Part shown: positions 36,952-47,638 of the stretch, piece by piece
How the letters are laid out: every line of letters begins with the position of its first letter
Numbering within the stretch: the stretch's first letter is position 1
NCBI RefSeq assembly: GCF_000526335.1
Contig: NZ_JAFW01000001.1
Coordinates: 62,001 to 126,000 of the forward strand
Length of the DNA: 64,000 bases
DNA from: Arthrobacter sp. 31Y
GTDB lineage: Bacteria; Actinomycetota; Actinomycetes; Actinomycetales; Micrococcaceae
Direction: 5' to 3'
The notes under the pieces: model-generated
What the model was told of the DNA's origin: nothing
What the model saw: only the letters and a program-made list of their open reading frames with translations
Database searches by the model: none
Made by a program: the position numbers and the translations under genes

Positions 36952-38967
36952 GTGAAACCCGAGCAATTGCACCTGCTGAATTCCGTGTCCGCCCCGGCAA
37001 TCCACCCCGATGGCACCAAGGCGGTGGTTTCCGTCACGAGACCGGATTTTGATGCTGACAGCTATGTGGGTCAGTTGTGGAGCATCCCCTTGGATACCAC
37101 CAAGTATTCCCGGCGCATCACCCGCGGATTCAGGGATAGTTCCCCGGCGTTCTCGCCCGATGGCCTGGTTCTTGCCTTCCTGAGGACCGATCAGGACGGT
37201 AAGCCGCAACTGTTCGTCGTGGAAGCCGCGGGCGGCGAGCCGCAACGGCTCACCGATCAGCACGCAGGCGTGGGTGGGTTCGTGTGGGCGCCTGATTCCC
37301 ACCGCATCGCGTTCCAGGCCCGCGTACCGGAACAGGGTCGCTACGGCACGGTGGACGGCGTCACGTCCGGGGGAGAAGACGCCCGGATGGTCACCGGCAA
37401 CCAGTACAGGATGAACGGCCTCGGTTATACCGCTGACCAGCGCCAGCAGTTGTTTATCCTTGAGGTGCCTGAACTGGGTGGTGAGCCGGCAGTCGCTCCT
37501 CGCGGGAGGGCCGCCCACGAACAACCCACACGTCATGTTGCAGGAATCCCCACTGCACGGCAGGTCACGTTTGGAGACTCAGACCATGAGTCACCATGCT
37601 TTTCGGCTGACAGCGCGCACCTCTTCTTCTGCGCAGCCCTCCATGAAGGACACGACGACGACCTCGTCACCTCCCTGTATCGTGTCGACGCCGGCGGCGG
37701 CCAGCCAACCGCCGTCGGACCTTCAACCAGAAAGCCGCAGGCTGTCACTGCTGTGCGGACCTCCGCGGACGGCCGCTGGCTCTTCTACGTCGCCCAGGAT
37801 CTGGGTGACACCGGCAAGGACTTCGTGGCCCGAAATTCCGTTCTGTACGCCATGCCCATAGCCGGGGGAGAGGCCACGGCATTGACCGACGCTGAGCATC
37901 TGGACGTCTCGGGACCACTCGAGCCCAGCGGGCCGGCCAGTGTTCTGGTGCTGAACACTGCGCTGGGAAGCGTTGAACTGCTCGATGTCACGGCTGACGG
38001 CGAGATCACACCCCTGGTTCACGGTGCCAAGGTGGTCAACGGGGCCACGGTGGCTGCCAACGGGGAAATTGCCGTGAGTTTCTCCGACGCCTCCACGGTG
38101 GGGGACGTCGCCTCCCTGGAACACGGCGAGATCCGTCTCCTCACGGACTTCTCCGCCCCTTTGCGCAACAACTCCCGGGTCATGGAACCCCTGGACTTCG
38201 ACGCCGAATCCACTGATGGGCATCCACTCCACGGTTGGGTGGTGTTCCCTGACGGACCTGGGCCCCACCCCGTTCTTCTCTCCATACACGGCGGACCCTT
38301 CGCCCAATACACGGGTGATTTCTTCGACGAAGCCCAGGTTTATGCCGCTGCCGGATACGCAGTTGTCATGTGTAACCCACGCGGTTCATCCGGTTACGGA
38401 CAAGCCCACGGACGCGCCATCAAGGAGCGCATGGGCACGCTCGACATGCAGGACGTGCTGGCGTTCCTCGACTCAGCGTTGGATTCCTTTGATGCTTTGG
38501 ATGAAAACCGTCTGGGAATCATGGGTGGCTCCTATGGCGGCTACCTGACCGCGTGGACCATTGCCCACCACCATCGGTTCAAGGGCGCCATTGTGGAGCG
38601 TGGCTTCCTGGACCCCGTCAGCTTTGCAGGTTCGGCTGACATCGGGTGGTTCTTCGGCACCGAGTACACCGGAGGAACCCCGGAGCAGATGGCCGCCCAA
38701 AGTCCCATGGCAGTAGTCTCCAGCGTGGAAACACCCACTTTAGTGATTCACAGCGAGAACGATCTTCGCTGCCCCATCGAGCAGGGTCAGAGATACTACG
38801 CGCATCTGAAGGCGCAGGGCGTGGACACTTCCTTGTTGATCTTCCCCGGGGAGGATCATGAGTTGTCACGGTCCGGCACGCCACATCACCGTAGGCAGCG
38901 CTTTGAGCACATCCTCCGCTGGTGGGCACGCTACCTTCCCTCGGACGTCAATCGTCTGGAGGACTAA
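36952..38967 (+). CDS. S9 prolyl-oligopeptidase-family peptidase
   Basis: 671 aa from GTG at 36952 (an ATG 30 bases earlier is possible). N-terminal seven-bladed beta-propeller with WSIP, DSSPAFSPDG, VWAPDSHRIAF and similar WD-like repeats, and a C-terminal alpha/beta-hydrolase domain with the GGSYGG nucleophile elbow (Ser about 530), the ENDLR Asp and the GEDHELS His. It cleaves short peptides, probably as an acyl-aminoacyl or dipeptidyl peptidase. No signal peptide, so it is cytosolic. Confidence 0.9.
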   Translation: MKPEQLHLLNSVSAPAIHPDGTKAVVSVTRPDFDADSYVGQLWSIPLDTTKYSRRITRGFRDSSPAFSPDGLVLAFLRTDQDGKPQLFVVEAAGGEPQRLTDQHAGVGGFVWAPDSHRIAFQARVPEQGRYGTVDGVTSGGEDARMVTGNQYRMNGLGYTADQRQQLFILEVPELGGEPAVAPRGRAAHEQPTRHVAGIPTARQVTFGDSDHESPCFSADSAHLFFCAALHEGHDDDLVTSLYRVDAGGGQPTAVGPSTRKPQAVTAVRTSADGRWLFYVAQDLGDTGKDFVARNSVLYAMPIAGGEATALTDAEHLDVSGPLEPSGPASVLVLNTALGSVELLDVTADGEITPLVHGAKVVNGATVAANGEIAVSFSDASTVGDVASLEHGEIRLLTDFSAPLRNNSRVMEPLDFDAESTDGHPLHGWVVFPDGPGPHPVLLSIHGGPFAQYTGDFFDEAQVYAAAGYAVVMCNPRGSSGYGQAHGRAIKERMGTLDMQDVLAFLDSALDSFDALDENRLGIMGGSYGGYLTAWTIAHHHRFKGAIVERGFLDPVSFAGSADIGWFFGTEYTGGTPEQMAAQSPMAVVSSVETPTLVIHSENDLRCPIEQGQRYYAHLKAQGVDTSLLIFPGEDHELSRSGTPHHRRQRFEHILRWWARYLPSDVNRLED

Positions 38968-39000
38968 CGGTCCTACTGGTTGTACTACCCTGATTCAGCG

Positions 39001-39675
39001 TCAGCGAAGGAAGCCAAGAGCCCGGCGGGCCTCGTCGATCTCCGGAGCGGACCAGCGGGCCGAGTGCTCAGCATTACTGGACAATGAGCGCAGTTCGGCC
39101 CGGTCCAGGTACAGGACGCCATGGAGGTGGTCCGTTTCGTGCTGCACAATGCGGGCCTGCCATCCGGAGAACCAGGCTTCCGTGGGCTCGCCCGCGGGAC
39201 TGGTGTAGCGCAACTCCACGTTCCGGTGGCGCGTCACTACCGCCTGGTACCCACTGACGGAGAGGCACCCTTCAAAGAACGAGGCCGTCTCCGATCCGAG
39301 CGGGCGGTACTGCGGGTTGATCACAGCAAAGAATTCCAGCGGTTCCCTGTGACGCACCGCAGCTGACTCCGGATCCACCGGGTATTTGTCCTCCAGAACG
39401 GCCAGTTGCAAAGGGATGCCCAACTGGGGAGCGGCCAGGCCGACTCCCGGGGCGTCATGCATGACATCTCTCATCCGCTCTATGAAAGCCGCCAACTCAG
39501 CGTCGTCGACCTGACCGTCGTAAGGCGCTGCAAGCTGACGCAACACCGGGTGCCCGGCCTGCACAATGGGCGGCAGCTCGTCCGCATCCAGCAGCCGGCG
39601 AACAGCATCACGTATGCGGATCGGGTTGTAGTCCGTAGCAGGGCTCGTGGCCTCCGGATGAGGTTGGTGCGTCAT
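39001..39675 (-). CDS. def: Peptide deformylase
   Basis: 224 aa. All three active-site motifs are present: GVGLAAPQ at 77-84, EGCLS at 135-139 (metal-binding Cys), and HETDH at 179-183 (two metal His and catalytic Glu). An N-terminal extension of about 25 residues is typical of the actinobacterial type. It removes the formyl group from nascent proteins. Convergent with the S9 peptidase gene, with no evident terminator in the 33-base gap. Confidence 0.95.
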   Translation of the reverse strand: MTHQPHPEATSPATDYNPIRIRDAVRRLLDADELPPIVQAGHPVLRQLAAPYDGQVDDAELAAFIERMRDVMHDAPGVGLAAPQLGIPLQLAVLEDKYPVDPESAAVRHREPLEFFAVINPQYRPLGSETASFFEGCLSVSGYQAVVTRHRNVELRYTSPAGEPTEAWFSGWQARIVQHETDHLHGVLYLDRAELRSLSSNAEHSARWSAPEIDEARRALGFLR

Positions 39676-39729
39676 ACAGTGAGCCTAACGCGCCATCAGG
39701 CATCACCGAGTGTGGGCTAGGCTCGATGA

Positions 39730-40137
39730 ATGATCGATTCCACCCCACTGGATTGCGTACTTGGGTTTGTTCGAACGGTTGAAGCCGGCGGCGGAGCTGC
39801 TGAAATACGGCCCTTCCTCGCAGACGATTTCAAGCTCACGGAATGGCCGCACGCTTTGTCCAAAACAGGCTCAACCCGGGATCTTGCCGAGACCCTGGCC
39901 GGCGCCGACCATAGCAAGGACATCGTCTCTGATCAGCGCTTTGACGTGGTCCGCACAACGAGCCAGGACAACCGCGTGGTGCTGGAAATGAACTGGTCCG
40001 CCACCTTGCTGCTTGACCTTCCGTACTGGGACCGCGGCGATACCATCAGGGCCAGGAGCACGGCGGTCTTCGAACTGCGGGACGGACTGATCATCAGCCA
40101 GGACACCTATGACTGCTACTACACCACCCCCGAGTAG
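39730..40137 (+). CDS. NTF2-like (SnoaL-type) small alpha/beta protein
   Basis: 135 aa. The N-terminal helix FVRTVEAGGGAAEIRPFLADDFKLTEWPHALSKTG and the sheet VVLEMNWSAT / AVFELRDGLIISQDTYDCYY follow the SnoaL/NTF2 fold. Such domains are small ligand-binding or isomerase proteins; the reaction is unknown. It starts 54 bases from the divergent deformylase gene and converges on the flavin monooxygenase gene. Confidence 0.75.
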   Translation: MIDSTPLDCVLGFVRTVEAGGGAAEIRPFLADDFKLTEWPHALSKTGSTRDLAETLAGADHSKDIVSDQRFDVVRTTSQDNRVVLEMNWSATLLLDLPYWDRGDTIRARSTAVFELRDGLIISQDTYDCYYTTPE

Positions 40138-40169
40138 CCAACCCGGAACGACCGATGCGCCGGGACCAG

Positions 40170-41303
40170 TTAACGCATGGTGAAGCGCCGCTCCACCAGC
40201 CCTGAAATTGCCGGTACTCCTAATGCGCTTGCGAAAACCGCATTCCTGGCTGACATGGCGGGAGGCGGAAGAGGTCTTCCCAGAGCCATGTTGAGTCCAG
40301 CCTGACGCGAAGCGCGCAGCGCCGCCTTTCTGCGGGACTTCTCGAAACCCGCCAGATCCGGCCCGACGTCGGCACCCCGGAACGAAGCATCGATGATCGG
40401 GGCCAGCGCCGCAGCATCCAACCAGCCAAGGTTCATGCCCTGCCCTCCGATGGGGCTGATTTCGTGGGCTGCGTCCCCTAGCAGCACCACCCTGCCGTGA
40501 ACCATGCGGTGAGCCAAACGCGACCGTACTTCGAATGCGCTCAACATCGAGTTGCCGGGGACATCGAGCACCTCACCGGTCCTGGCCAGGACCAAGTGGG
40601 CCAGCTTGTCCACCGTCGGGTCCTTCTCCGGCGCACCCAGCCTCACCACCCATCGACGGATAGCTCCCGGCAGGGGAAAGGACTCCACGATTCCGCCGGG
40701 TTCCAAATACAAGACAGCATCGGAGCCGTGGCCGGTGCTATCGGGAAAATCGCCCATGATGTAGCTGTCCGGATAGCTCCGGTCCGGCAGACCCGGCAGA
40801 TAATGCCCACGGATGGCTGAGTGCGCTCCGTCGGCAGCCACCACCAACCGGCTGCTGAAATCCTGAACACCTGCAGGACAATTGGCGATGGTGCGCACGT
40901 GCCCCAGATCTTCCACAACCTCCTGAACGTCGGCACCCCGGACGATGGCATCTGCGTCCAAATTCTTCACAGCCAGCTCCAAGGCTTCCTCCGTGACCGG
41001 CTGAGGGACAGCCAGGATGAAGGGAAAGCCGGGGTCGCCGTCGAACGCCAGCTCGGCCACCGGGCGCCTCCGGCTGAAAGCGACACCCCGCTTGATACGG
41101 ACGCCCGCAGTTATCAGGGGATCGGCAACTCCCGCACGCGCCAGCGCTGCCAGTGCCGGTGGGTGGATTCCGATGGCGCGTGAACGGCTGCTCCTGCAGC
41201 TCCGGCGCTCGAGGATTCGGACCTCATGCCCCCGCTGAAGCAACAGCACGCCCATGAACAGGCCTACTGGCCCCGCGCCAACAATGACGACGTCAGGCAT
41301 CAT
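40170..41303 (-). CDS. FAD-dependent monooxygenase of the type III PKS operon
   Basis: 377 aa from the first of two adjacent ATG codons (41303, 41300). Group-A flavin hydroxylase: VVIVGAGPVGLFMGVLLLQRGHEVRILERR is the dinucleotide-binding GxGxxG fold; SRAIGIHPPALAAL, the VVAADGAHSAIR (DG) motif and VVLLGDAAHEISPIGGQGMNLG (GD motif) are in order. It overlaps the methyltransferase gene by 11 bases. By analogy with Streptomyces SrsC it may hydroxylate an alkylresorcinol to give a hydroquinone/quinone. Last gene of the operon. Confidence 0.82.
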   Translation of the reverse strand: MMPDVVIVGAGPVGLFMGVLLLQRGHEVRILERRSCRSSRSRAIGIHPPALAALARAGVADPLITAGVRIKRGVAFSRRRPVAELAFDGDPGFPFILAVPQPVTEEALELAVKNLDADAIVRGADVQEVVEDLGHVRTIANCPAGVQDFSSRLVVAADGAHSAIRGHYLPGLPDRSYPDSYIMGDFPDSTGHGSDAVLYLEPGGIVESFPLPGAIRRWVVRLGAPEKDPTVDKLAHLVLARTGEVLDVPGNSMLSAFEVRSRLAHRMVHGRVVLLGDAAHEISPIGGQGMNLGWLDAAALAPIIDASFRGADVGPDLAGFEKSRRKAALRASRQAGLNMALGRPLPPPAMSARNAVFASALGVPAISGLVERRFTMR

Positions 41304-42006
41304 TCTCCCGAATGTCATGAACGAGCAGATGGTGCCACGGCCCGTTTCTTTCCACCGACCATAAGACCGGAACAGCTGCGGTCAGCTCCGCAGCGGTATA
41401 ACTGCGCCTGATGGACGTCAACCCATCCCCACAGATGTACGAGCCCACGCCCAACGGCCAGAAGCCTGCCAGGAACAACAGGTACGCGATGTTGCTGCGG
41501 TTGAGGTCGTTATGGAGGCACAGGCCCTGGCTCAGCGACTCGGAATCATGGAGGACAGCTGCAAGTTGCCCGGGATCGAGGTGGTGAAGGATGTGGTTGG
41601 AAATGACGACATCGAACTTCCGGCCCTCAGCTACGAGCTCGGAGCTGTGCGCTTTCCGGTAAACAACACCTTCTACGGGAGGCGATTGGGATGCGAAGGC
41701 GAACGCTCTCTCATCCGGATCGATCGCCGTCACAAACAGACGGAATCCATCCTTTCGCGCCCACCCCACGAGGCTCCGTGCCACATCACCGCTGCCACAT
41801 CCAATGTCCAACACTGACACCGCACTGTTCGCAGCCAGCAACGGGCGGAGTCGTTGCCGATACGTCCTGTGCCATCCAGATAGCAACCCGTTAACCACAG
41901 GAAAGCGCGCGTAGGTCCTGTGGAGGCGTTTGAGGTCGCAGTCGGCCATGTCCATCGCCTCAATAGCATGTACATCCCTCGATTGGAGGGACCCCCATGG
42001 AGTCAC
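41293..42006 (-). CDS. SAM-dependent methyltransferase of the type III PKS operon
   Basis: 237 aa, GTG start overlapping the PKS stop (GTGA). Class I methyltransferase: VLDIGCGSGDVARSLV (SAM loop), ITAIDPDERAFAFA-like acidic strand (VTAIDPDE), ISNHILHHLDPGQLAAVLHDS and the C-terminal motif of small-molecule methyltransferases. The LHNDLNRSNIAYLLFL segment resembles SrsB-like and MftM/UbiE-distant proteins. SrsB of Streptomyces griseus performs decarboxylative C-methylation on alkylresorcylic acid; a similar role fits this gene order. No signal peptide. Confidence 0.8.
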   Translation of the reverse strand: MTPWGSLQSRDVHAIEAMDMADCDLKRLHRTYARFPVVNGLLSGWHRTYRQRLRPLLAANSAVSVLDIGCGSGDVARSLVGWARKDGFRLFVTAIDPDERAFAFASQSPPVEGVVYRKAHSSELVAEGRKFDVVISNHILHHLDPGQLAAVLHDSESLSQGLCLHNDLNRSNIAYLLFLAGFWPLGVGSYICGDGLTSIRRSYTAAELTAAVPVLWSVERNGPWHHLLVHDIRENDA

Positions 42007-43139
42007 AGAGCAGGGGAGACCAGCGTGAAGAGTCCCGTTTCCACCGTCAGGCCCGGGCCGAATGCCATGGAACAGATCCGTTCCTCCTGCTCAGTTGCCC
42101 CCTTCTCCAGCATGTACTTGAGCACGAACAGCACGGTGGCGCTGCTCATGTTTCCATATTCCCTCAGTGTCTCCCGGGCCGGCACCAACTGCTCTTGCGT
42201 CAGTTCCAACTTGGACTCCACCTTGTCCAGGATGCTTCGGCCGCCGGGGTGTATGGCCCAGTGCGTAATGTCGCTATAGGGCAGGCCCGCCAAGGCTGGC
42301 TCTTTGGCGAGCAGCGGCTCCAACGCACCGGTGATGTGCTCTTCAATAATGTGGGGAACATACGATCCCAGCACCATTTCGAATCCTTCGTCGCCGATGT
42401 TCCAGGCCATGGCTTCCTCGCCCACCGGCGTCAGGACGGTCTCAAAGTGATCGAGCCTGATGGCCGGCTCCGGGCCTTGCAGCTCCCGGCCGCTCACCAC
42501 CGCGGCTGCCGCGCCGTCACCGAAGATCGCCGAGCCCATGATCGTATCGGGGTCGTTCGACGTCCTGACGTGCAGGGAGCACAGCTCAACACAGATCACC
42601 AGGACAACCGCGGTGGGGTCGGCAACACAGAACTGCTTGGCAGCCTTGAGGGCGGGAAAGGCCGCATAGCACCCCATGAATCCCAGATGGTAGCGCTGTA
42701 CAGCGGGATTAAGGCCCAAGGCCCTGACCACCTTATAGTCCGGGCCGGGGTTGAAGAATCCTGTGCAGGATACCGTGATGACGTGCGTGATGTCATCCAG
42801 ATCTATCCCGGGGGCCTGGGCTACTGCGGCTTTGCCGGCTTCCACGAATAACTTGGTGGCTTCGGTCGCAAAGATCTCATTCCTGACCTTGGTGCTGGGA
42901 CTCAGGACCCGGTTGGTTTCAGGGTCAAAGAACCGGGGATTTTCCGAATGGGAGTCAAGGCTGAGCTCGGCCACGGCGGTGTATCGGGTGTCGATGGCTG
43001 CTGAGTCGAAGCAGGTACTGACGAGTCGGGTTCCCAACCGCGTGAGTCCCGGCTGTGATGCGAAGACGTCCCGGGCTTGCTGCTGGACAAGGATTGTTTG
43101 CGGAACTGCGGTTTCAAGTGACCTCATGTATACCGGCAT
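42003..43139 (-). CDS. Type III polyketide synthase
   Basis: 378 aa. Thiolase-fold chalcone-synthase homologue with the Cys-His-Asn triad: Cys in HLGFMGCYAAFPAL, His in WAIHPGG, Asn in LREYGNMSSATVLFVL. VSCTGFFNPGPDYKVV and FGDGAAAAVV are further signatures. It condenses an acyl starter with malonyl-CoA to resorcinols or pyrones. VSCTGFFNPGPDYKVV resembles alkylresorcylic-acid synthases using long fatty acyl starters. First gene of a three-gene operon; 130 bases from the divergent UvrA-like gene. Starter and product are unknown. Confidence 0.92.
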   Translation of the reverse strand: MPVYMRSLETAVPQTILVQQQARDVFASQPGLTRLGTRLVSTCFDSAAIDTRYTAVAELSLDSHSENPRFFDPETNRVLSPSTKVRNEIFATEATKLFVEAGKAAVAQAPGIDLDDITHVITVSCTGFFNPGPDYKVVRALGLNPAVQRYHLGFMGCYAAFPALKAAKQFCVADPTAVVLVICVELCSLHVRTSNDPDTIMGSAIFGDGAAAAVVSGRELQGPEPAIRLDHFETVLTPVGEEAMAWNIGDEGFEMVLGSYVPHIIEEHITGALEPLLAKEPALAGLPYSDITHWAIHPGGRSILDKVESKLELTQEQLVPARETLREYGNMSSATVLFVLKYMLEKGATEQEERICSMAFGPGLTVETGLFTLVSPAL

Positions 43140-43269
43140 GCTTCATTCTTAGCGAGTAAAGCTTGGAAGACAATGGCAGAATCGAAGCTACTGGCCGAGG
43201 TTGGCCAGGTGAACCAGGCGACGCCGGCGGGGGACTGTTGGGCAGCGCCGCCTAACAGATGGAGAAATC

Positions 43270-45663
<2,394 letters not shown>

Positions 45664-45675
45664 TGATTCCTCGCG

Positions 45676-45706
45676 CTGCGGGCCGGTAGTACCTGCCGGC
45701 CCGCAG
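45676..45706. terminator. Hairpin between UvrA-like gene and flavin monooxygenase gene
   Basis: CTGCGGGCCGGTAG and CTGCCGGCCCGCAG pair over 14 bases with one wobble and a three-base loop. It begins 12 bases after the UvrA-like stop and lies between convergent genes. Confidence 0.75.
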
Positions 45707-45739
45707 TTGCGTTGCCGAGTGTCTCCCTGGCCACTTCCC

Positions 45740-46960
45740 TCATGAGACGCCTGAATTCGCAGCGTCCCACTCAATATGATGCCCATAGACCCATTCAAAG
45801 TTGTCCTCTGACTTGCGTGCGATTCCACGAAAGACCACGGGCAGCACCAGGTCCTCAAAAACACGCTTGAACTGGCCACGGATCTTCGGCGCCGCATTTC
45901 TGCGTCCCCATTCGACCACCGCTTCCGCCCGCGTCTTGCGTTCGTTCTCATAACGCGCCAGCGCCCCCGATATTGAGTCCGGCTGCAGCCCTTGAAGCGA
46001 ACGACCCAGCGTGACGGCATCTTCGATTGCCATCGAAGCTCCCTGACCGGACGACGGCGATGCTGCATGTGCAGCATCGCCCACCAGAACAAGCCTCCCG
46101 CGCTGCCACCGTGGAATGCTGGGAAAATCCGAGGTCGTGTAGGGCCTGATGATGTCATTAGTGGCGGTGACAATGGCCGCCATGATCGTGCGGTCCCCGG
46201 CGACGAGCTTGGTCAACCAAGCCTTTCGGGCGGTGGAGTCCAACGTGGAGGGATCTTCAGAGGACCTTTGCAGGGGATTGGCAAACCACCAGGTCCGGCC
46301 TTCCGGATCCTGCATATAGCAATAGAAGCAGCGCTTACCGAAGAGCATCTTCATACGTCCGGATTCCACATCCATCAACCCGGGTGTCAGAACCCCCGCA
46401 GGAACAATGCCGCCCGTGTTCAGCAACGGAATGATCCTGGGCGCCGGTGACGTGGGATCGATCAGCTTTCTGACGCGTGAATGAAGGCCATCGGCACCAA
46501 CCACCATGTCCCCATGTTCGGTGGTTCCGTCGTGGAAATCCGCTCTCACGCCCCTGTGACTTTCTTCCACCGTGGTCAACCGCTTGTTGTAAACAATGCG
46601 GATGCCACGCCGGCTGGCCTCTTCGCGCAGCATGCCGTACAGCTCGGAGCGGGTCATGGTGCGGGCGGTGGTGCCGTCAGGCAGGGTTCCGCCGTAATCG
46701 AAGTCCGTGAGGTGTTTACCGTTGCTACCCAAGTACATGGACATCAGGGGAGTGCTGAAACCCAGGTGGGCCGCGGCCCCTTTGAGACCAAGAGTGTCCA
46801 AGGCGTCGAAACCGTTGACGGCCACTGTCAGGAACCCGCCGATGCCATCCGACGGCGCTCCGTAGGCCTCGAAAATGACAGGCCGATGACCGGCCTTGTG
46901 CAGCGCAATGCCGCTTGAGAGTCCGGCAATGCCAGCACCAATAACAATGCAGTTCAACAT
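45740..46960 (-). CDS. FAD-dependent monooxygenase (aromatic hydroxylase-like)
   Basis: 406 aa from the ATG at 46960, with GGAGG five bases upstream; a TTG four codons earlier is out-competed. NCIVIGAGIAGLSSGIALHKAGHRPVIFEA is the FAD-binding motif; VVGADGLHSRVRKLI (DG) and LVLVGDAAHAASPSSGQGASMAIEDAV (GD) complete the group-A hydroxylase set. Close to UbiH/salicylate-hydroxylase and TetX-like enzymes that hydroxylate phenols or drugs. Its divergent neighbour is a MarR regulator with an operator palindrome between, so the substrate or a related phenol probably induces it. Confidence 0.85.
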   Translation of the reverse strand: MLNCIVIGAGIAGLSSGIALHKAGHRPVIFEAYGAPSDGIGGFLTVAVNGFDALDTLGLKGAAAHLGFSTPLMSMYLGSNGKHLTDFDYGGTLPDGTTARTMTRSELYGMLREEASRRGIRIVYNKRLTTVEESHRGVRADFHDGTTEHGDMVVGADGLHSRVRKLIDPTSPAPRIIPLLNTGGIVPAGVLTPGLMDVESGRMKMLFGKRCFYCYMQDPEGRTWWFANPLQRSSEDPSTLDSTARKAWLTKLVAGDRTIMAAIVTATNDIIRPYTTSDFPSIPRWQRGRLVLVGDAAHAASPSSGQGASMAIEDAVTLGRSLQGLQPDSISGALARYENERKTRAEAVVEWGRRNAAPKIRGQFKRVFEDLVLPVVFRGIARKSEDNFEWVYGHHIEWDAANSGVS

Positions 46961-46977
46961 CAGGGCCTCCAAATATT

Positions 46978-46999
46978 ATTTCGTTCGGTCGAACGAAAT
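46978..46999. promoter_or_regulatory. MarR-type operator palindrome
   Basis: ATTTCGTTCG and CGAACGAAAT form 10-base perfect arms around a two-base centre GT. It lies 18 bases upstream of the monooxygenase ATG and 65 bases upstream of marR. AT-rich -10-like stretches (TAATAT toward the monooxygenase, AATATA toward marR) flank it, so binding would block both promoters. A ~20-bp palindrome between divergent genes is the standard MarR arrangement. Confidence 0.8.
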
Positions 47000-47064
47000 A
47001 TATCGCGAAGGCCCCGGGGCGTCAATCCTTTCGGAATCGCGAAATACCTTGCTAGCCTCTGTGG

Positions 47065-47547
47065 ATGCACTCAGACAGCGACACGGACGCCCGAAAGGCC
47101 CTGCTGGAAGCCGTTTTCGCCTCCGGACGGGAGCTCTCGACGGCGGCCGTGATGTTCCACACGAAGCTCTCCGAACTCCGCGGATTATCTGCAACAGAAG
47201 GCAAAGCCATCGATATCCTGCTGCGGTTCGGACCCATGACGGCAGGAGAATTCGGGCAGCATTCGGGCCTGGCGCCAGCCTCGGTTACCGGGCTGATGCA
47301 GCGACTGGAAAGCAAAGGCATTGCCCGCAGGATCAAGCATGACGAAGATAAACGGAAGGTCCTGATAGAGCTGATTGGCGACCAAGTAACCGCCGCAACG
47401 CCGTATTTCGTGGATTTCATGAGCGGCCTGACGAGCTTGCTTGAAGGGTACAGCGACGACGACTTGCGCGTCATCGCCGACTACTCAGCAAAGGCCGCGG
47501 AAATCCAAAAGAACGCAGCTGCGCGCTTGGGAAACAAAGCACACTGA
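47065..47547 (+). CDS. MarR-family transcriptional regulator
   Basis: 160 aa. Winged helix: LSATEGKAIDILLRFGPMTAGEFGQHSGLAPASVTGLMQRLESKGIARR, with the wing in DEDKRKVLIELI; N- and C-terminal helices form the dimer interface. MarR proteins bind a palindromic operator and release it when a phenolic ligand binds. The divergent target gene encodes a flavin monooxygenase, so autoregulated, ligand-induced expression of both is the simplest reading. Confidence 0.9.
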   Translation: MHSDSDTDARKALLEAVFASGRELSTAAVMFHTKLSELRGLSATEGKAIDILLRFGPMTAGEFGQHSGLAPASVTGLMQRLESKGIARRIKHDEDKRKVLIELIGDQVTAATPYFVDFMSGLTSLLEGYSDDDLRVIADYSAKAAEIQKNAAARLGNKAH

Positions 47548-47596
47548 CGCCAAACCCGGAACCCCTCCCGGGCACGCTCACATAACGCCGATAATC

Positions 47597-47607
47597 TACA
47601 TTATGTA
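47597..47607. repeat. Small palindrome between convergent marR and sigma gene
   Basis: TACATTATGTA is an 11-base palindrome in an AT-rich stretch of the 91-base gap between two convergent genes. A short CCCGG/CCGGG pair lies just after marR. It may be part of a weak terminator; no stronger structure was found there. Confidence 0.3.
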
Positions 47608-47638
47608 AAGTAGTTCTAACGAACCTCCTCCCGACGGG

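Noticed and set aside
43140..43269. Possible shared operator between PKS and UvrA-like genes
   Set aside because: No convincing palindrome or -10/-35 pair was seen in the 130-base gap.
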